A DNA stretch of 64,000 nucleotides from Pseudomonas reinekei (GTDB taxonomy: Bacteria; Pseudomonadota; Gammaproteobacteria; Pseudomonadales; Pseudomonadaceae): the NCBI RefSeq assembly GCF_001945365.1, contig NZ_MSTQ01000005.1:310001-374000 (forward strand), read 5' to 3'. Of the stretch, positions 47,016 to 56,002 are shown piece after piece (position 1 is the stretch's first letter; every line of letters begins with the position of its first letter). The position numbers and the translations under genes were made by a program. The notes under the pieces were generated by a model. That model did no database searches, was not told where the DNA came from, and saw nothing but the letters and a program-made list of their open reading frames with translations.

Positions 47016-49369
47016 ATGTCTAACGCAAACAAATATTTAGGTCCCCATATAAAAACCGGGCCAAACTCATACGAATTAGCCCCCATACCAGTCAAAGCAG
47101 AAAGATTAAACCCAGGGATAGAAGGATTTTTTTCAGGCGCCTGGGGTTTAAATGAAGGTCCCCATAGAGGCACTAGCAGTGGGCCAGTAAAGCTCAGCCC
47201 GCTTACACCTTTCATATGGGATGACTTGATGCATGAAAGAAGCATTAACAGCACATACATTGATAGTGAATACGCCGGATTATATAACAACCTTTTCGCT
47301 TCCACAATTGCCGAACTGGATTACGCGAAACAAGTGGCCGGCGCCAACCATCCTCTATCACCAATTGAAAAAACAAAGGTCGAGCAAAAGGCGGCGTTGA
47401 AACTTATTCAGAATAAATCAATAGAGTATGAGGCACGTAAGCCGAGCGCCTATTCACTTTACGGCCACAACCAATTTTTCCTAATGAAGGAGCTGTCCTT
47501 TAGAAAAATTTTCGAAAGCTTACACACCTCTCCTCCTGACGCGTCCGTGGCCTATACCGCGATAGATACTGCTTATCGATCAGCATTAGACCTAAAACGC
47601 ATTTCGCTACAAATGAATATTTTAGCTAAACAGCTCGAGCATTTAGCAAACAAGCGAGATCAATCTGAAATCGAAGCCCAGATTGCAAACTCAACATCTA
47701 CTGTGGACGAAAAATTTCGGTCATTAAAGATGAAATAAACGTTCATTTTGACCTTTTGCCGCATTTTATTCTCGAAAAAATTATTGCTGCGACGGGAGCT
47801 ACAATTGGCGCGACGCTCGCCCAATCGCTGACAAGTTATAAAATCACAATAAACAACCTAATCGCGTCCGAGCAATCAGCTGTAAGGCCTTATGCGATAG
47901 CAAACCCGGCAATTAAATCGCCACTGAGCACTCCAGAAATTGAAGCGCTCAACAACCTCGTTGATCTACAGGCAAATACCAATTTAGGCAGGCGATGGCA
48001 GGACTATCACTTATCCCTCCTTCACACTGAAATTGCGCGCCATCTAACTGAGACAAGTAGCGCTTTTTCTGGACTGATCGCTCGCTCTCTAGCAGTCGAA
48101 CGGCAGCAGGAACAGGTACGTATTGAAACTGAGCGGCAGCTAGAGCGGCTACGTATTGAAGCTGAGCAGTAAAGGGAGCAGCTGCGCGTTGCAGCAGAAC
48201 AGGAGGCATACCAGCAAGCCCTTGCTTTGGAAAAAATACAAAAAGACGCATTAAGGGAAAAGTACCAGATTGAGAATGTGAACCTATCCACAGCTAGCGG
48301 AGATGCAGCATCTGTAAGGCCGCTAGTGGTCACACCAGATGGCTTGATTGCAGGATTTGAAGGCTCGCCTTTTTCTCTGGCCCGATCTGTCGAGTCCCTA
48401 AGTGTGCGCTCGAACCCGCTGGGTGTTTTCTTGGCCTCTATCTTCTATACGCCAACTCTCGGAAACGGTGAACTACAGCGTAACCCTGTGGTTGTGTCGA
48501 TACCGCTCTCTCAATTGGGTGATGGATTCGACAACCAGATCAACTTAAAAAATCAGAGCGAAACAAATTTACCGATACGAGTACTATCTTCCTCAAGAGG
48601 TGAGCATACTCAACTTTACTTATCTCAAACGGGTGATAATCTATCCGCACGAGTTAGAGTCCGAACTGCGAAATTTGAGCCGACCACAAATTTTTACACG
48701 TTCACCACTGAAGGTTTTCTACCAAGAACACTTACATGGACGCCAAATAGCGCGCCTGGAAAAGATGGTATTGGCTCCACGGAATTACCCTCCGATCAAA
48801 ACGGCATCGAGATCTATCCAGGGGCCAGAGTCACTCAACTTGATGGAAGAACTGACGAACATCCCTCATACGACGATTTCGATCTAGACGACTACGTCCT
48901 GATTTTTCCGACTGATTCAGGCATTGATCCCATCTACATCATGCTAAGCCGAACCGGCCCACGATACGAACCGGGGACGGTAAACGGGGACGGACAAATC
49001 TTTGGTGAAAACTGGTTAGAGAGCGCGACAGAATCAGATGGAGTTCCGATTCCCGCTCAGATAGCAAATCAATTGCGCGGTAAAGACTTCAGAAATTTTG
49101 ATAAATTCAGAGAGAGTTTTTGGGTCGCGGTATCAAATGATCCGAAGTTAAGCATGGAACTGAGTCCGCTGAATAAAGCGATAATGAAGAACGGGCACTC
49201 ACCCTATGCCCCTCAAAGCGAGCAGGTGGGGAGAAGGGAAAAATTTGAAATCCACCATATAATTCCAATTCAAAAAGGTGGAGAGGTTTATAATGTTGAC
49301 AACATGCTTATTACAACTCCTAAATCTCATATTGCAATACACTCAAACAACAACGGTGAGACGCTATGA
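47016..49369 (+). pseudogene. S-pyocin/colicin-like DNase bacteriocin gene, broken by a frameshift and a stop codon
   Basis: Read in full, this encodes about 784 residues in S-type pyocin order: an N-terminal receptor/translocation region (47016 to about 47730) starting MSNANKYLGPHIKTGPN, a charged coiled coil (about 48090-48270), a Pyocin_S domain (about 48330-48760, with FEGSPFSLARSVESLS), and a C-terminal E2-group HNH DNase. The DNase keeps GRREKFEIHH and the full HH-x14-N-x8-H-x3-H pattern at 49253-49340, plus IPAQIANQLRGKDFRNFDKFRESFW. Two lesions break it. A one-base loss in an A run near 47725 shifts the frame (FRSLKMK-stop instead of FRSLKDEINVHFDLLPHF in the next frame). A TAA at 48170 (probably from CAA) cuts the coiled coil. 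Codon use is AT-rich, unlike its neighbours. Only the C-terminal part could be made from an internal start. Confidence 0.88.
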
Positions 49370-49626
49370 ATCCAGTAAAAAAATATGAACAATATACTGA
49401 ATCAGAGTTTCTAGAGACAATTAAAAGATTGTTCGACGGAAATTATGCTTCGGAAGAAGAACTGGATACCATAGTTCGCAACATAGTGCTTGCATCCGAG
49501 CATCCCGACGGAACGGATATTCTTTTTTATCCTAAAGCAGGCGTTGAGAATTCACCTATTGGAATACTTAACAGCATCAAGGAGTGGCGTAAAACAAACG
49601 GAAAACCTGACTTTAAATCAGACTAA
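49366..49626 (+). CDS. Colicin E9/pyocin-type DNase immunity protein (intact)
   Basis: This 86-residue Im9-family protein binds and blocks the cognate HNH nuclease. It shows YTESEFLETI, EEEL, ASEHPDGTD, LFYPKAG, SPIGILNSIKEWRKTNGKPDFK, all placed as in Im9. The ATG overlaps the toxin stop (ATGA), which is typical of bacteriocin-immunity pairs, and GGTGAG precedes it. It is intact although the toxin gene is broken. Confidence 0.92.
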   Translation: MNPVKKYEQYTESEFLETIKRLFDGNYASEEELDTIVRNIVLASEHPDGTDILFYPKAGVENSPIGILNSIKEWRKTNGKPDFKSD

Positions 49627-49790
49627 TGACCAATGGCGCTGCACCTTATGCCGCACCTCTCGACAGTGTCGGCGGCAGGGAAAAATTGAGATCCATCATA
49701 AGCAAAGAATCACCGATGCCGGAGCGGTACGATTTGGATAACCTAAGCATTCTAACTCCAAAGGCACACATAGAACTACACAAAAAGGTG
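49626..49790 (+). pseudogene. Remnant of a second HNH DNase C-terminus
   Basis: About 55 codons follow the first immunity gene (TAATG overlap) and resemble the end of a colicin-type DNase: NGAAPYA, GGREK, then in the next frame KIEIHHK-QRI-TDAGAV, then back in the first frame YDLDNLSILTPKAHIELHKK. The HNH residues (HH..N..H-x3-H) are split between frames. A missing A near 49681-49685 and a two-base loss near 49727 would restore one continuous domain. It is a scar, not a gene. It is followed by its own immunity gene. Confidence 0.85.
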
Positions 49791-49797
49791 ATCTACA

Positions 49798-50070
49798 ATG
49801 ATTCTCAAAGATAAGTTAGAGGATTATACAGAGGCGGAATTTTTAGTTTTTTTAAGAGGCTTTTTCGAGAATGACAGCGGCCTATCGGGGGAAGCATTTA
49901 GCGAGTATTCGGTTAAGCGGATGCGTCATTTTGAGAAAATCACGGAACACCCTAGAAAACGACTGGTTTTAACCCGACCTATTGGGCGCGTAGATAGTCC
50001 AGAAGGAGTGCTCGAAGAAATTAAAGAATGGCGGAAAGTTAACGGCAAACCCGGCTTCAAGCTAGAGTAA
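49798..50070 (+). CDS. Second colicin/pyocin-type immunity protein (orphan)
   Basis: This 90-residue Im-family protein has YTEAEFLVFLRGFF, FEKITEHP, and SPEGVLEEIKEWRKVNGKPGFK. In place of the Im9 YYP contact it has LTRP, and helix II differs from the first immunity protein, so its specificity should differ. AGGTGA precedes the ATG. The nuclease it once protected against is the scar just upstream, so it now serves as a stand-alone protection gene. Confidence 0.9.
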   Translation: MILKDKLEDYTEAEFLVFLRGFFENDSGLSGEAFSEYSVKRMRHFEKITEHPRKRLVLTRPIGRVDSPEGVLEEIKEWRKVNGKPGFKLE

Positions 50071-50081
50071 ATATCAGCGAA

Positions 50082-50116
50082 CAAAACAGCGTCACCGGCC
50101 TAAGCGGTGACGCTGT
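50082..50116 (-). terminator. Terminator of the TonB-domain gene at the right edge of the island
   Basis: The perfect stem ACAGCGTCACCG/CGGTGACGCTGT with a seven-base loop is followed on the minus strand by TTTTGTT. It lies ten bases after the TonB-domain gene stop. Confidence 0.85.
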
Positions 50117-50125
50117 CGATTCAAG

Positions 50126-50740
50126 CTAAAGCATCTTGCGAATGTCCTCCGGCAAATACCGCACATACCGCGAAACCGGGTTGTTCAGGCATTGCCTGAC
50201 AATGATCGGCACCTTTCTGTTGAGCTTGGCGATCAGCGCCAGACGCTGCTCATTCGTCAGCGCTGTCGTAGAGAATGAGTTCGACAGGTAGGCGCGGGTG
50301 AAATGGAATACAGGAGAATCGATCCACGATTGCTCTGCGACATGAACAACTGCTTCGTTCAGATCGCGACATTTCAACTCCTTCAGCCATTTATTGGTGT
50401 GGAGCGGCAAAGACGAATTGAACCTGAACTGCATGGGCACGACCACTTCCTGCTCTGCAGGCCTGCCCTCTTCCACCATCCACGGTTTGAACCGCCACTG
50501 CTCTATGGCAACCCGAGTCGCCTCGGCCAGTTCAGGGTGATCGCTTTGCAGGATGTTCACCTGGCTGACAGAGCCATCGGAGTGGACTACGAAGCTGACT
50601 CGAACATCACCAATGATTCCGGCCCTTTGCAGCGCAACCGGGTAAATAGGCCGAGGGTTGTTTTCGGGTATAAGAAAAAACTCCGCTGCCCGGGTCTCGC
50701 CAGACAACGCCAACCCCAGCATCAACAAAAACCACCGCAT
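50126..50740 (-). CDS. TonB C-terminal-domain protein with a signal peptide
   Basis: This 204-residue protein has an N-terminal secretion signal (MRWFLLMLGLALSGETRA) and a TonB-type C-terminal domain at about residues 25-107 (NPRPIYPVALQRAGIIGDVRVSFVVHSDG and ATRVAIEQWRFKPW). About 95 further residues have two cysteines and no known family. I chose the ATG at 50740 because GAGGGGAG lies five bases before it; the GTG two codons earlier has no spacing. It lacks a membrane anchor plus proline-rich linker, so it is not a full energy transducer. Confidence 0.8.
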   Translation of the reverse strand: MRWFLLMLGLALSGETRAAEFFLIPENNPRPIYPVALQRAGIIGDVRVSFVVHSDGSVSQVNILQSDHPELAEATRVAIEQWRFKPWMVEEGRPAEQEVVVPMQFRFNSSLPLHTNKWLKELKCRDLNEAVVHVAEQSWIDSPVFHFTRAYLSNSFSTTALTNEQRLALIAKLNRKVPIIVRQCLNNPVSRYVRYLPEDIRKML

Positions 50741-51067
50741 AACCACTCCCCTCTACACCTCAAATGCCAAGCCTGGCAGCCGGACAAAGGTTAAAGAGAG
50801 AGCGTCTTGAGCTGAAGATCATGACTTCCGGTAACGACGCAGGACATTTCCCAAAGACTTGCCTTATTCCTGCCAGCCCCCCGCGTAAAAACGAAAGCGG
50901 TAAAACCTCCTACAACGCCCTTCATTTATATCTGAGCGACATGTTCATAAAGGAATGCTCGAATTCCAACATTTCCGCTGTTTGGTCGATGAGAACCGGT
51001 GCTTTTTTCGGTAATGAAACTGTAACATTCACATCCGCAGTCAAAACAAGAAAACTGGAGCTACTGA
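50741..51067. other. Control region upstream of glpT
   Basis: In 327 bases there is no gene. It holds the promoters of glpT (plus) and the TonB-domain gene (minus). AATGCTCGAA at 50954-50963 matches nine of ten positions of the E. coli GlpR half-site WATKYTCGWT, and CATGTTCATA just upstream matches seven. They are offset by 15-16 bases, as expected for tandem GlpR sites. Confidence 0.5.
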
Positions 51068-52417
51068 ATGTTTGCTTTCTTTCGTCCAGCCGCACATCAG
51101 GCGCCATTGCCTGAAGAAAAAATAGACAGCACCTACCGCCGCCTGCGCTGGCAAATCTTCGCCGGTATCTTTATCGGCTACGCCGGCTATTACCTGCTGC
51201 GCAAAAACTTCTCCCTGGCCATGCCTTACCTGATCGACGAGGGCTACACCCGGGGTGAGCTGGGGGTGGCGCTGTCGGCAATTGCCATTGCCTACGGCTT
51301 GTCCAAGTTCCTCATGGGCATCGTTTCCGACCGCTCCAACCCGCGCTTCTTCCTGCCGTTCGGCCTGATAGTTTCGGCTGCTGTGATGTTCACGTTCGGT
51401 TTCGCGCATTGGGCAACGTCCAGCGTGACCATCATGTTCGTCCTGCTGTTCATCAATGGCTGGGCGCAGGGCATGGGCTGGCCGCCAAGTGGCCGGACCA
51501 TGGTGCACTGGTGGTCGCAGAAGGAACGCGGCGGCGTGGTGTCGCTGTGGAACGTCGCGCATAACGTCGGCGGCGGCTTGATCGGCCCGCTGTTCCTGAT
51601 CGGCATGGGCCTGTTCAATGACTGGCATGCCGCGTTTTACGTGCCGGCAGCGGTCGCCATGGCGGTCGCGGTGTTCGCCTTCATCACCATGCGCGACACC
51701 CCGCAATCGGTCGGCCTGCCGCCCATCGAGAAGTACAAAAACGACTATCCGGAAGGCTACGACGCCAGCCACGAAGAAGAATTCAGCGCCAAGGAAATCT
51801 TCGTCAAGTACGTGCTGCGCAATAAAATGCTCTGGTACATCGCAATGGCCAACGTCTTTGTCTATCTGCTGCGCTACGGCGTACTGGACTGGGCACCGAC
51901 CTACCTCAAGGAAGCCAAGGGTTTCACCGTGGACAAGACGTCCTGGGCGTACTTCTTCTACGAGTGGGCAGGCATTCCGGGCACGCTGCTGTGCGGCTGG
52001 ATGTCGGACAAGATCTTCCGCGGCAACCGTGGCCTGACCGGCATGGTGTTCATGGCGCTGGTGACCGTGGCAACGCTGGTGTACTGGCTCAACCCGGCCG
52101 GCAACCCGACTGTCGACATGATCGCCCTGGTGTCCATCGGCTTCCTGATCTACGGCCCGGTGATGCTGATCGGCTTGCAGGCACTGGAGTTGGCGCCGAA
52201 GAAAGCCGCCGGTACGGCAGCGGGTTTCACCGGCCTGTTCGGTTATCTGGGTGGGTCGGTCGCGGCCAGTGCAGCGATGGGCTACACCGTGGACCATTTT
52301 GGTTGGGATGGCGGTTTCATTCTGCTGATCGGTGCCTGCCTGCTAGCGATGGCCTTCCTTGCGCCAACGCTGTGGCACAAGCAAGTCGCCAGTCAGAGCC
52401 GCGAAGCCATCGCCTGA
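51068..52417 (+). CDS. glpT: Glycerol-3-phosphate transporter GlpT
   Basis: This 449-residue major-facilitator protein is a Pi antiporter for glycerol-3-phosphate. It has about twelve membrane segments and the family signature [28 protein letters not shown] near residues 140-170. Its start ([32 protein letters not shown]) is typical of GlpT. The C-terminus overlaps the 3' end of convergent chaC by 25 bases. GlpR control is suggested by the upstream half-site. Confidence 0.95.
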   Translation: MFAFFRPAAHQAPLPEEKIDSTYRRLRWQIFAGIFIGYAGYYLLRKNFSLAMPYLIDEGYTRGELGVALSAIAIAYGLSKFLMGIVSDRSNPRFFLPFGLIVSAAVMFTFGFAHWATSSVTIMFVLLFINGWAQGMGWPPSGRTMVHWWSQKERGGVVSLWNVAHNVGGGLIGPLFLIGMGLFNDWHAAFYVPAAVAMAVAVFAFITMRDTPQSVGLPPIEKYKNDYPEGYDASHEEEFSAKEIFVKYVLRNKMLWYIAMANVFVYLLRYGVLDWAPTYLKEAKGFTVDKTSWAYFFYEWAGIPGTLLCGWMSDKIFRGNRGLTGMVFMALVTVATLVYWLNPAGNPTVDMIALVSIGFLIYGPVMLIGLQALELAPKKAAGTAAGFTGLFGYLGGSVAASAAMGYTVDHFGWDGGFILLIGACLLAMAFLAPTLWHKQVASQSREAIA

Positions 52418-53061
52418 TCAACCTTTGATTTGCAGCGCTTGAGCCGCGCCTCCAGATTCCGGTCTGGCATGGCGTGGCTACGCAGGGCGTGAGCGGTCTG
52501 CTCGACATAATCGCGAGTCGTGCCGTAACGCCCGCAAGCGTTTTCAAACACGTGGCTCAGCACATGATCCGGCAAGTTGCCGGCATAGCTGGGCAAATGC
52601 CGCTCCAGAACAAAGCCCAATGCCTGAACCCGGCTTCCGTCTTCAAGACGGCAGTTGAGCCAGTGTGGACGATAGGAAGGGAACGGCATCTCGCGTTGCC
52701 AAAGTGCATACAGCGACGCCTCAAGTTGTTCTTCAGGCAGACGATAAGCAAAGCCGCTGCATGAACCCCCGCGATCCAGACCGAAGACCAGGCCGGGCAT
52801 TTCCGGTGTGCCGCGATGTTCGTGGGACCACAGGTACAAACCGCGATGATAGCCATGCACCCGCCCGCGAACCCGCTCAACTGCCGTGCACTCGGGACGC
52901 CAGATCAGCGAACCGTAAGCGAACAACCACACCGGCCCACCCTTGTGGCGGGCCATGGTCGATTGCATCGAGCTGAGTAATTGTTCGTGCGTGAGCTGCG
53001 GCCCCAGATCGAGCTGCGGAGGGTAAGCCAGATTCAAGATCGAAGATTCAATGACGCTCAT
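52393..53061 (-). CDS. ChaC-type gamma-glutamylcyclotransferase
   Basis: This 222-residue protein has the ChaC/GGCT fold, marked by the [11 protein letters not shown] substrate loop near residues 47-57 and the catalytic Glu region [14 protein letters not shown] near 82-95. ChaC enzymes cleave glutathione to 5-oxoproline and Cys-Gly. The gene is convergent with glpT and their 3' ends overlap by 25 bases. Confidence 0.92.
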   Translation of the reverse strand: MSVIESSILNLAYPPQLDLGPQLTHEQLLSSMQSTMARHKGGPVWLFAYGSLIWRPECTAVERVRGRVHGYHRGLYLWSHEHRGTPEMPGLVFGLDRGGSCSGFAYRLPEEQLEASLYALWQREMPFPSYRPHWLNCRLEDGSRVQALGFVLERHLPSYAGNLPDHVLSHVFENACGRYGTTRDYVEQTAHALRSHAMPDRNLEARLKRCKSKVDQAMASRL

Positions 53062-53270
53062 GGCGAATAGCGTTCAGCTCCCCGCGAGTAAAGAGTTACT
53101 TAATAGAACGCACCGCTGTAACAATAAGGCACATATGTTTTTCAAAGCAATTCAAGTGCCATGGCACTGTTGTTAATTAATTACCTGAAGACAATATAAC
53201 CTACCGGTATTTATATGATTTTATAAATACCGATAGGCTATATAGGGGGTTATAACCTGTAGGGGCAGCC

Positions 53271-54239
53271 TCAAGAGCGAGGGGCGTAGGCAAATACGTC
53301 AGCGCGCATTTGATGGGCATCCATCCCGGCTTCGACCAGTGCATCCAGCGTGCCGTAGACCATGGCCGGCGAGCCACTGGCATACACGTGAAGGGTCTTG
53401 AGATCAGGAAAGTCTTCGCAAACGGCTTCATGCAGCATGCCGCAACGCCCCGGCCAGCCACATTGATCGCTGACGACCTTGTGCAGGAACAGGTTGGGCA
53501 ACTTCAGCCACTCATCCCAATGTTCAACTTCATAGAAGTCTTCTGGACGGCGCACGCCCCAATATAAGTGCACGGGGTGCTTGAAGCCTTCGGCGCGGCA
53601 GTGTTCGATCAGGCCGTGGACCTGGCCCATGCCCGTGCCCGCGGCAATCAACACCAGCGGACCGTCCGGCAGTTCGGCCAGGTGCGTGTCGCCGAATGGC
53701 ATGTCGACCCGCACCATTGTGTTGCCTTGCAGTTGCTTGATCAGGTTTATTGCACTGGCTTCGCGCGCCAGGACGTGGATTTCCAGATCGCGCCCACCTG
53801 AGGGCGCCGAGGCCAGGGAGAAGGATGACTTCTCGCCATTGTCCCGGTGGATCATCAAGTACTGGCCAGCGTGATAACGCGGAGGCTTGCCGGCCGGCGC
53901 CCGCAGCCGTACCCGCCACGTATCACCACCGACCTCGGTGCAACTGGTGACCTGACACGACAGAGTGCGCACCGGTAACTCTCCCAGCGCGAGCACGCCA
54001 TCCCACAGCACGATGCAGTCTTCCAGCGGCTCTGCTATGCAAGTGTAGAACTCGCCATGGTCACGCACATTACCCGCCTGTTCGACGCGCCCTTCCACCA
54101 GCAACGCGGCACACACGTGGCAGTTGCCGTTGCGACAGCTTTGCGGGCAGTCATAGCCCAGACGACGGGCGCCATCGAGAATCCGCTCGCCGGGCAGAAT
54201 CTCAAGCACTGCTCCGGAGGGCTGCAAGGTTACACGCAT
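53271..54239 (-). CDS. 2Fe-2S and FAD flavin reductase (CDP-6-deoxy-delta-3,4-glucoseen reductase-like)
   Basis: This 322-residue reductase has an N-terminal plant-type 2Fe-2S ferredoxin domain (CPQSCRNGNCHVC and a fourth Cys in FYTC), an FAD-binding beta barrel (HAGQYLMI; SSFSLAS) and an NAD domain (LIAAGTGMGQVHGLIEH). Such proteins feed electrons to oxygenases or to flavin for UbiD-type enzymes. The start overlaps the ubiD stop (TGATG), so it is coupled to ubiD; a role supporting UbiD/UbiX or ubiquinone synthesis is inferred. Confidence 0.88.
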   Translation of the reverse strand: MRVTLQPSGAVLEILPGERILDGARRLGYDCPQSCRNGNCHVCAALLVEGRVEQAGNVRDHGEFYTCIAEPLEDCIVLWDGVLALGELPVRTLSCQVTSCTEVGGDTWRVRLRAPAGKPPRYHAGQYLMIHRDNGEKSSFSLASAPSGGRDLEIHVLAREASAINLIKQLQGNTMVRVDMPFGDTHLAELPDGPLVLIAAGTGMGQVHGLIEHCRAEGFKHPVHLYWGVRRPEDFYEVEHWDEWLKLPNLFLHKVVSDQCGWPGRCGMLHEAVCEDFPDLKTLHVYASGSPAMVYGTLDALVEAGMDAHQMRADVFAYAPRS

Positions 54240-55705
54240 CAATCTATTCCTAACTGATTCCAGATGGCATCGATCCGCTGGGTCACGGCGTCGTCCTTGA
54301 CGATCACCCGGCCCCACTCGCGCGTGGTTTCGCCAGGCCATTTATGCGTGGCATCGAGCCCCATCTTCGAACCCAGGCCGGAAACCGGCGAGGCGAAGTC
54401 GAGGTAGTCGATCGGCGTGTTTTCGATCATCACCGTGTCGCGCTTGGGGTCCATGCGCGTGGTGATGGCCCAGATCACGTCGTTCCAGTCCCGCGCGTTG
54501 ATATCGTCGTCAGTGACGATAACGAACTTGGTGTACATGAACTGTCGCAAAAACGACCAGACACCCAGCATTACCCGCTTGGCATGCCCCGGATAGGACT
54601 TTTTCATGGTCACGACGGCCATGCGGTACGAGCAGCCTTCGGGCGGCAAGTAGAAGTCAGTGATTTCCGGGAACTGCTTCTGCAGGATCGGCACGAACAC
54701 TTCGTTCAACGCCACGCCGAGGATCGCCGGCTCATCCGGCGGCCGGCCGGTGTAGGTGCTGTGGTAGATCGGCTTGATCCGATGGGTGATGCGCTCGACA
54801 GTGAACACCGGGAAGCTGTCGACTTCGTTGTAGTAACCGGTGTGGTCGCCGTAGGGACCTTCATCGGCCATCTCGCCTGGATGGATCACGCCTTCAAGGA
54901 TGATCTCGGCGGTGGCCGGCACTTGCAGGTCATTGCCGCGGCACTTCACCAGTTCGGTGCGGTTGCCGCGCAGGAGGCCGGCGAAGGCGTATTCGGAGAG
55001 GGTATCGGGCACCGGCGTCACGGCACCGAGGATGGTCGCCGGGTCTGCACCCAGCGCCACGGCGACCGGGAACGGCTGGCCCGGGTGCTTCTCGCACCAC
55101 TCGCGGTAATCCAGCGCGCCGCCACGGTGGCTGAGCCAGCGCATGATGACCTTGTTGCGGCCAATGACTTGCTGGCGGTAGATACCGAGGTTCTGCCGAT
55201 CCTTGTTCGGGCCTTTGGTGACGGTCAGGCCCCAGGTAATCAGCGGCGCAACGTCGCCCGGCCAGCAGGTCTGCACCGGCAGCGTCGAAAGATCGACGTC
55301 GTCGCCTTCGACGACCACTTCCTGGCAGATCGCATCTTTGACGACTTTGGGCGCCATCGAGATGATCTTGCGAAAGATTGGCAGCTTGGACCAGGCGTCC
55401 TTCAATCCTTTCGGTGGCTCGGGCTCCTTGAGGAACGCCAGCAATTTGCCGATCTCGCGCAGCTCGCTGACCGCCTCGGCGCCCATGCCCAGCGCCACGC
55501 GCTCGGGGGTGCCGAACAGGTTGCCGAGCACGGGAATGTCATAACCCACAGGCTTTTCGAAGAGCAGGGCCGGGCCTTTGGCGCGCAAGGTGCGGTCGCA
55601 GACCTCGGTCATTTCGAGCACTGGGGACACCGGAACCTGGATGCGCTTGAGTTCGCCGCGCTGTTCCAGCCCGCTGATAAAGTCGCGCAAGTCGCGATAC
55701 TGCAT
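54239..55705 (-). CDS. ubiD: 4-hydroxy-3-polyprenylbenzoate decarboxylase UbiD
   Basis: This 488-residue prenylated-FMN decarboxylase of ubiquinone synthesis starts [22 protein letters not shown] and carries the long conserved segment [21 protein letters not shown], with the catalytic-loop Glu in the family position. The ATG at 55705 lies just after GAGGC. It needs the flavin cofactor made by UbiX, which is not in this window. Confidence 0.95.
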   Translation of the reverse strand: MQYRDLRDFISGLEQRGELKRIQVPVSPVLEMTEVCDRTLRAKGPALLFEKPVGYDIPVLGNLFGTPERVALGMGAEAVSELREIGKLLAFLKEPEPPKGLKDAWSKLPIFRKIISMAPKVVKDAICQEVVVEGDDVDLSTLPVQTCWPGDVAPLITWGLTVTKGPNKDRQNLGIYRQQVIGRNKVIMRWLSHRGGALDYREWCEKHPGQPFPVAVALGADPATILGAVTPVPDTLSEYAFAGLLRGNRTELVKCRGNDLQVPATAEIILEGVIHPGEMADEGPYGDHTGYYNEVDSFPVFTVERITHRIKPIYHSTYTGRPPDEPAILGVALNEVFVPILQKQFPEITDFYLPPEGCSYRMAVVTMKKSYPGHAKRVMLGVWSFLRQFMYTKFVIVTDDDINARDWNDVIWAITTRMDPKRDTVMIENTPIDYLDFASPVSGLGSKMGLDATHKWPGETTREWGRVIVKDDAVTQRIDAIWNQLGID

Positions 55706-55804
55706 GCGTAAGCCTCGTGTTGGCCGTGGCGTTCGGGGCAGGCAGTTTAGCGCCGAACCCTTCGGTTCAGAACCACGAACTGCCACTTGATCAAAATTCA
55801 GATA

Positions 55805-55832
55805 GCAAAAAGCCGGGTTTCCCCGGCTCAGG
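55805..55832 (-). terminator. Terminator of rho
   Basis: On the minus strand the stem GAGCCGGG/CCCGGCT is followed by TTTTTGC. It lies 170 bases past the rho stop, after a large palindrome. Confidence 0.7.
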
Positions 55833-55844
55833 TGCCCTGTATGG

Positions 55845-55976
55845 CTGTCTCTGTTAGTCAACTTCGGCGCCGCTGGCTCATATCCTGCGTTGCTGCTCCT
55901 CGCCATAGCGGGCTATGACTCGTCGCAGCGCCGTGGCTATGAGCCAGCGGCATCCGAATTTGAACTAACGAAACAG
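55845..55976. repeat. Large imperfect palindrome downstream of rho
   Basis: Two arms of about 55-60 bases face each other. The left arm runs from GGCTGTCTCTGTTAGTCAAC through GCCGCTGGCTCATA; the right arm is its complement (TATGAGCCAGCGGC, GAACTAACGAAACAGCC). The centre carries a second short palindrome (CATAGCGGGCTATG). It is longer and differently built from the REP pairs. Confidence 0.8.
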
Positions 55977-56002
55977 CCACACAGGGCACAGCCCTGCTCG
56001 AC

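Noticed and set aside
47016..48172. Two-component bacteriocin made of separate N- and C-terminal genes
   Set aside because: The frames join exactly after restoring one base, and a stop codon further on breaks a continuous coiled coil, so one broken gene fits better.
48600..48887. 95-codon alternative frame inside the bacteriocin gene
   Set aside because: It overlaps the conserved Pyocin_S domain in another frame, and has no start signal or family match.
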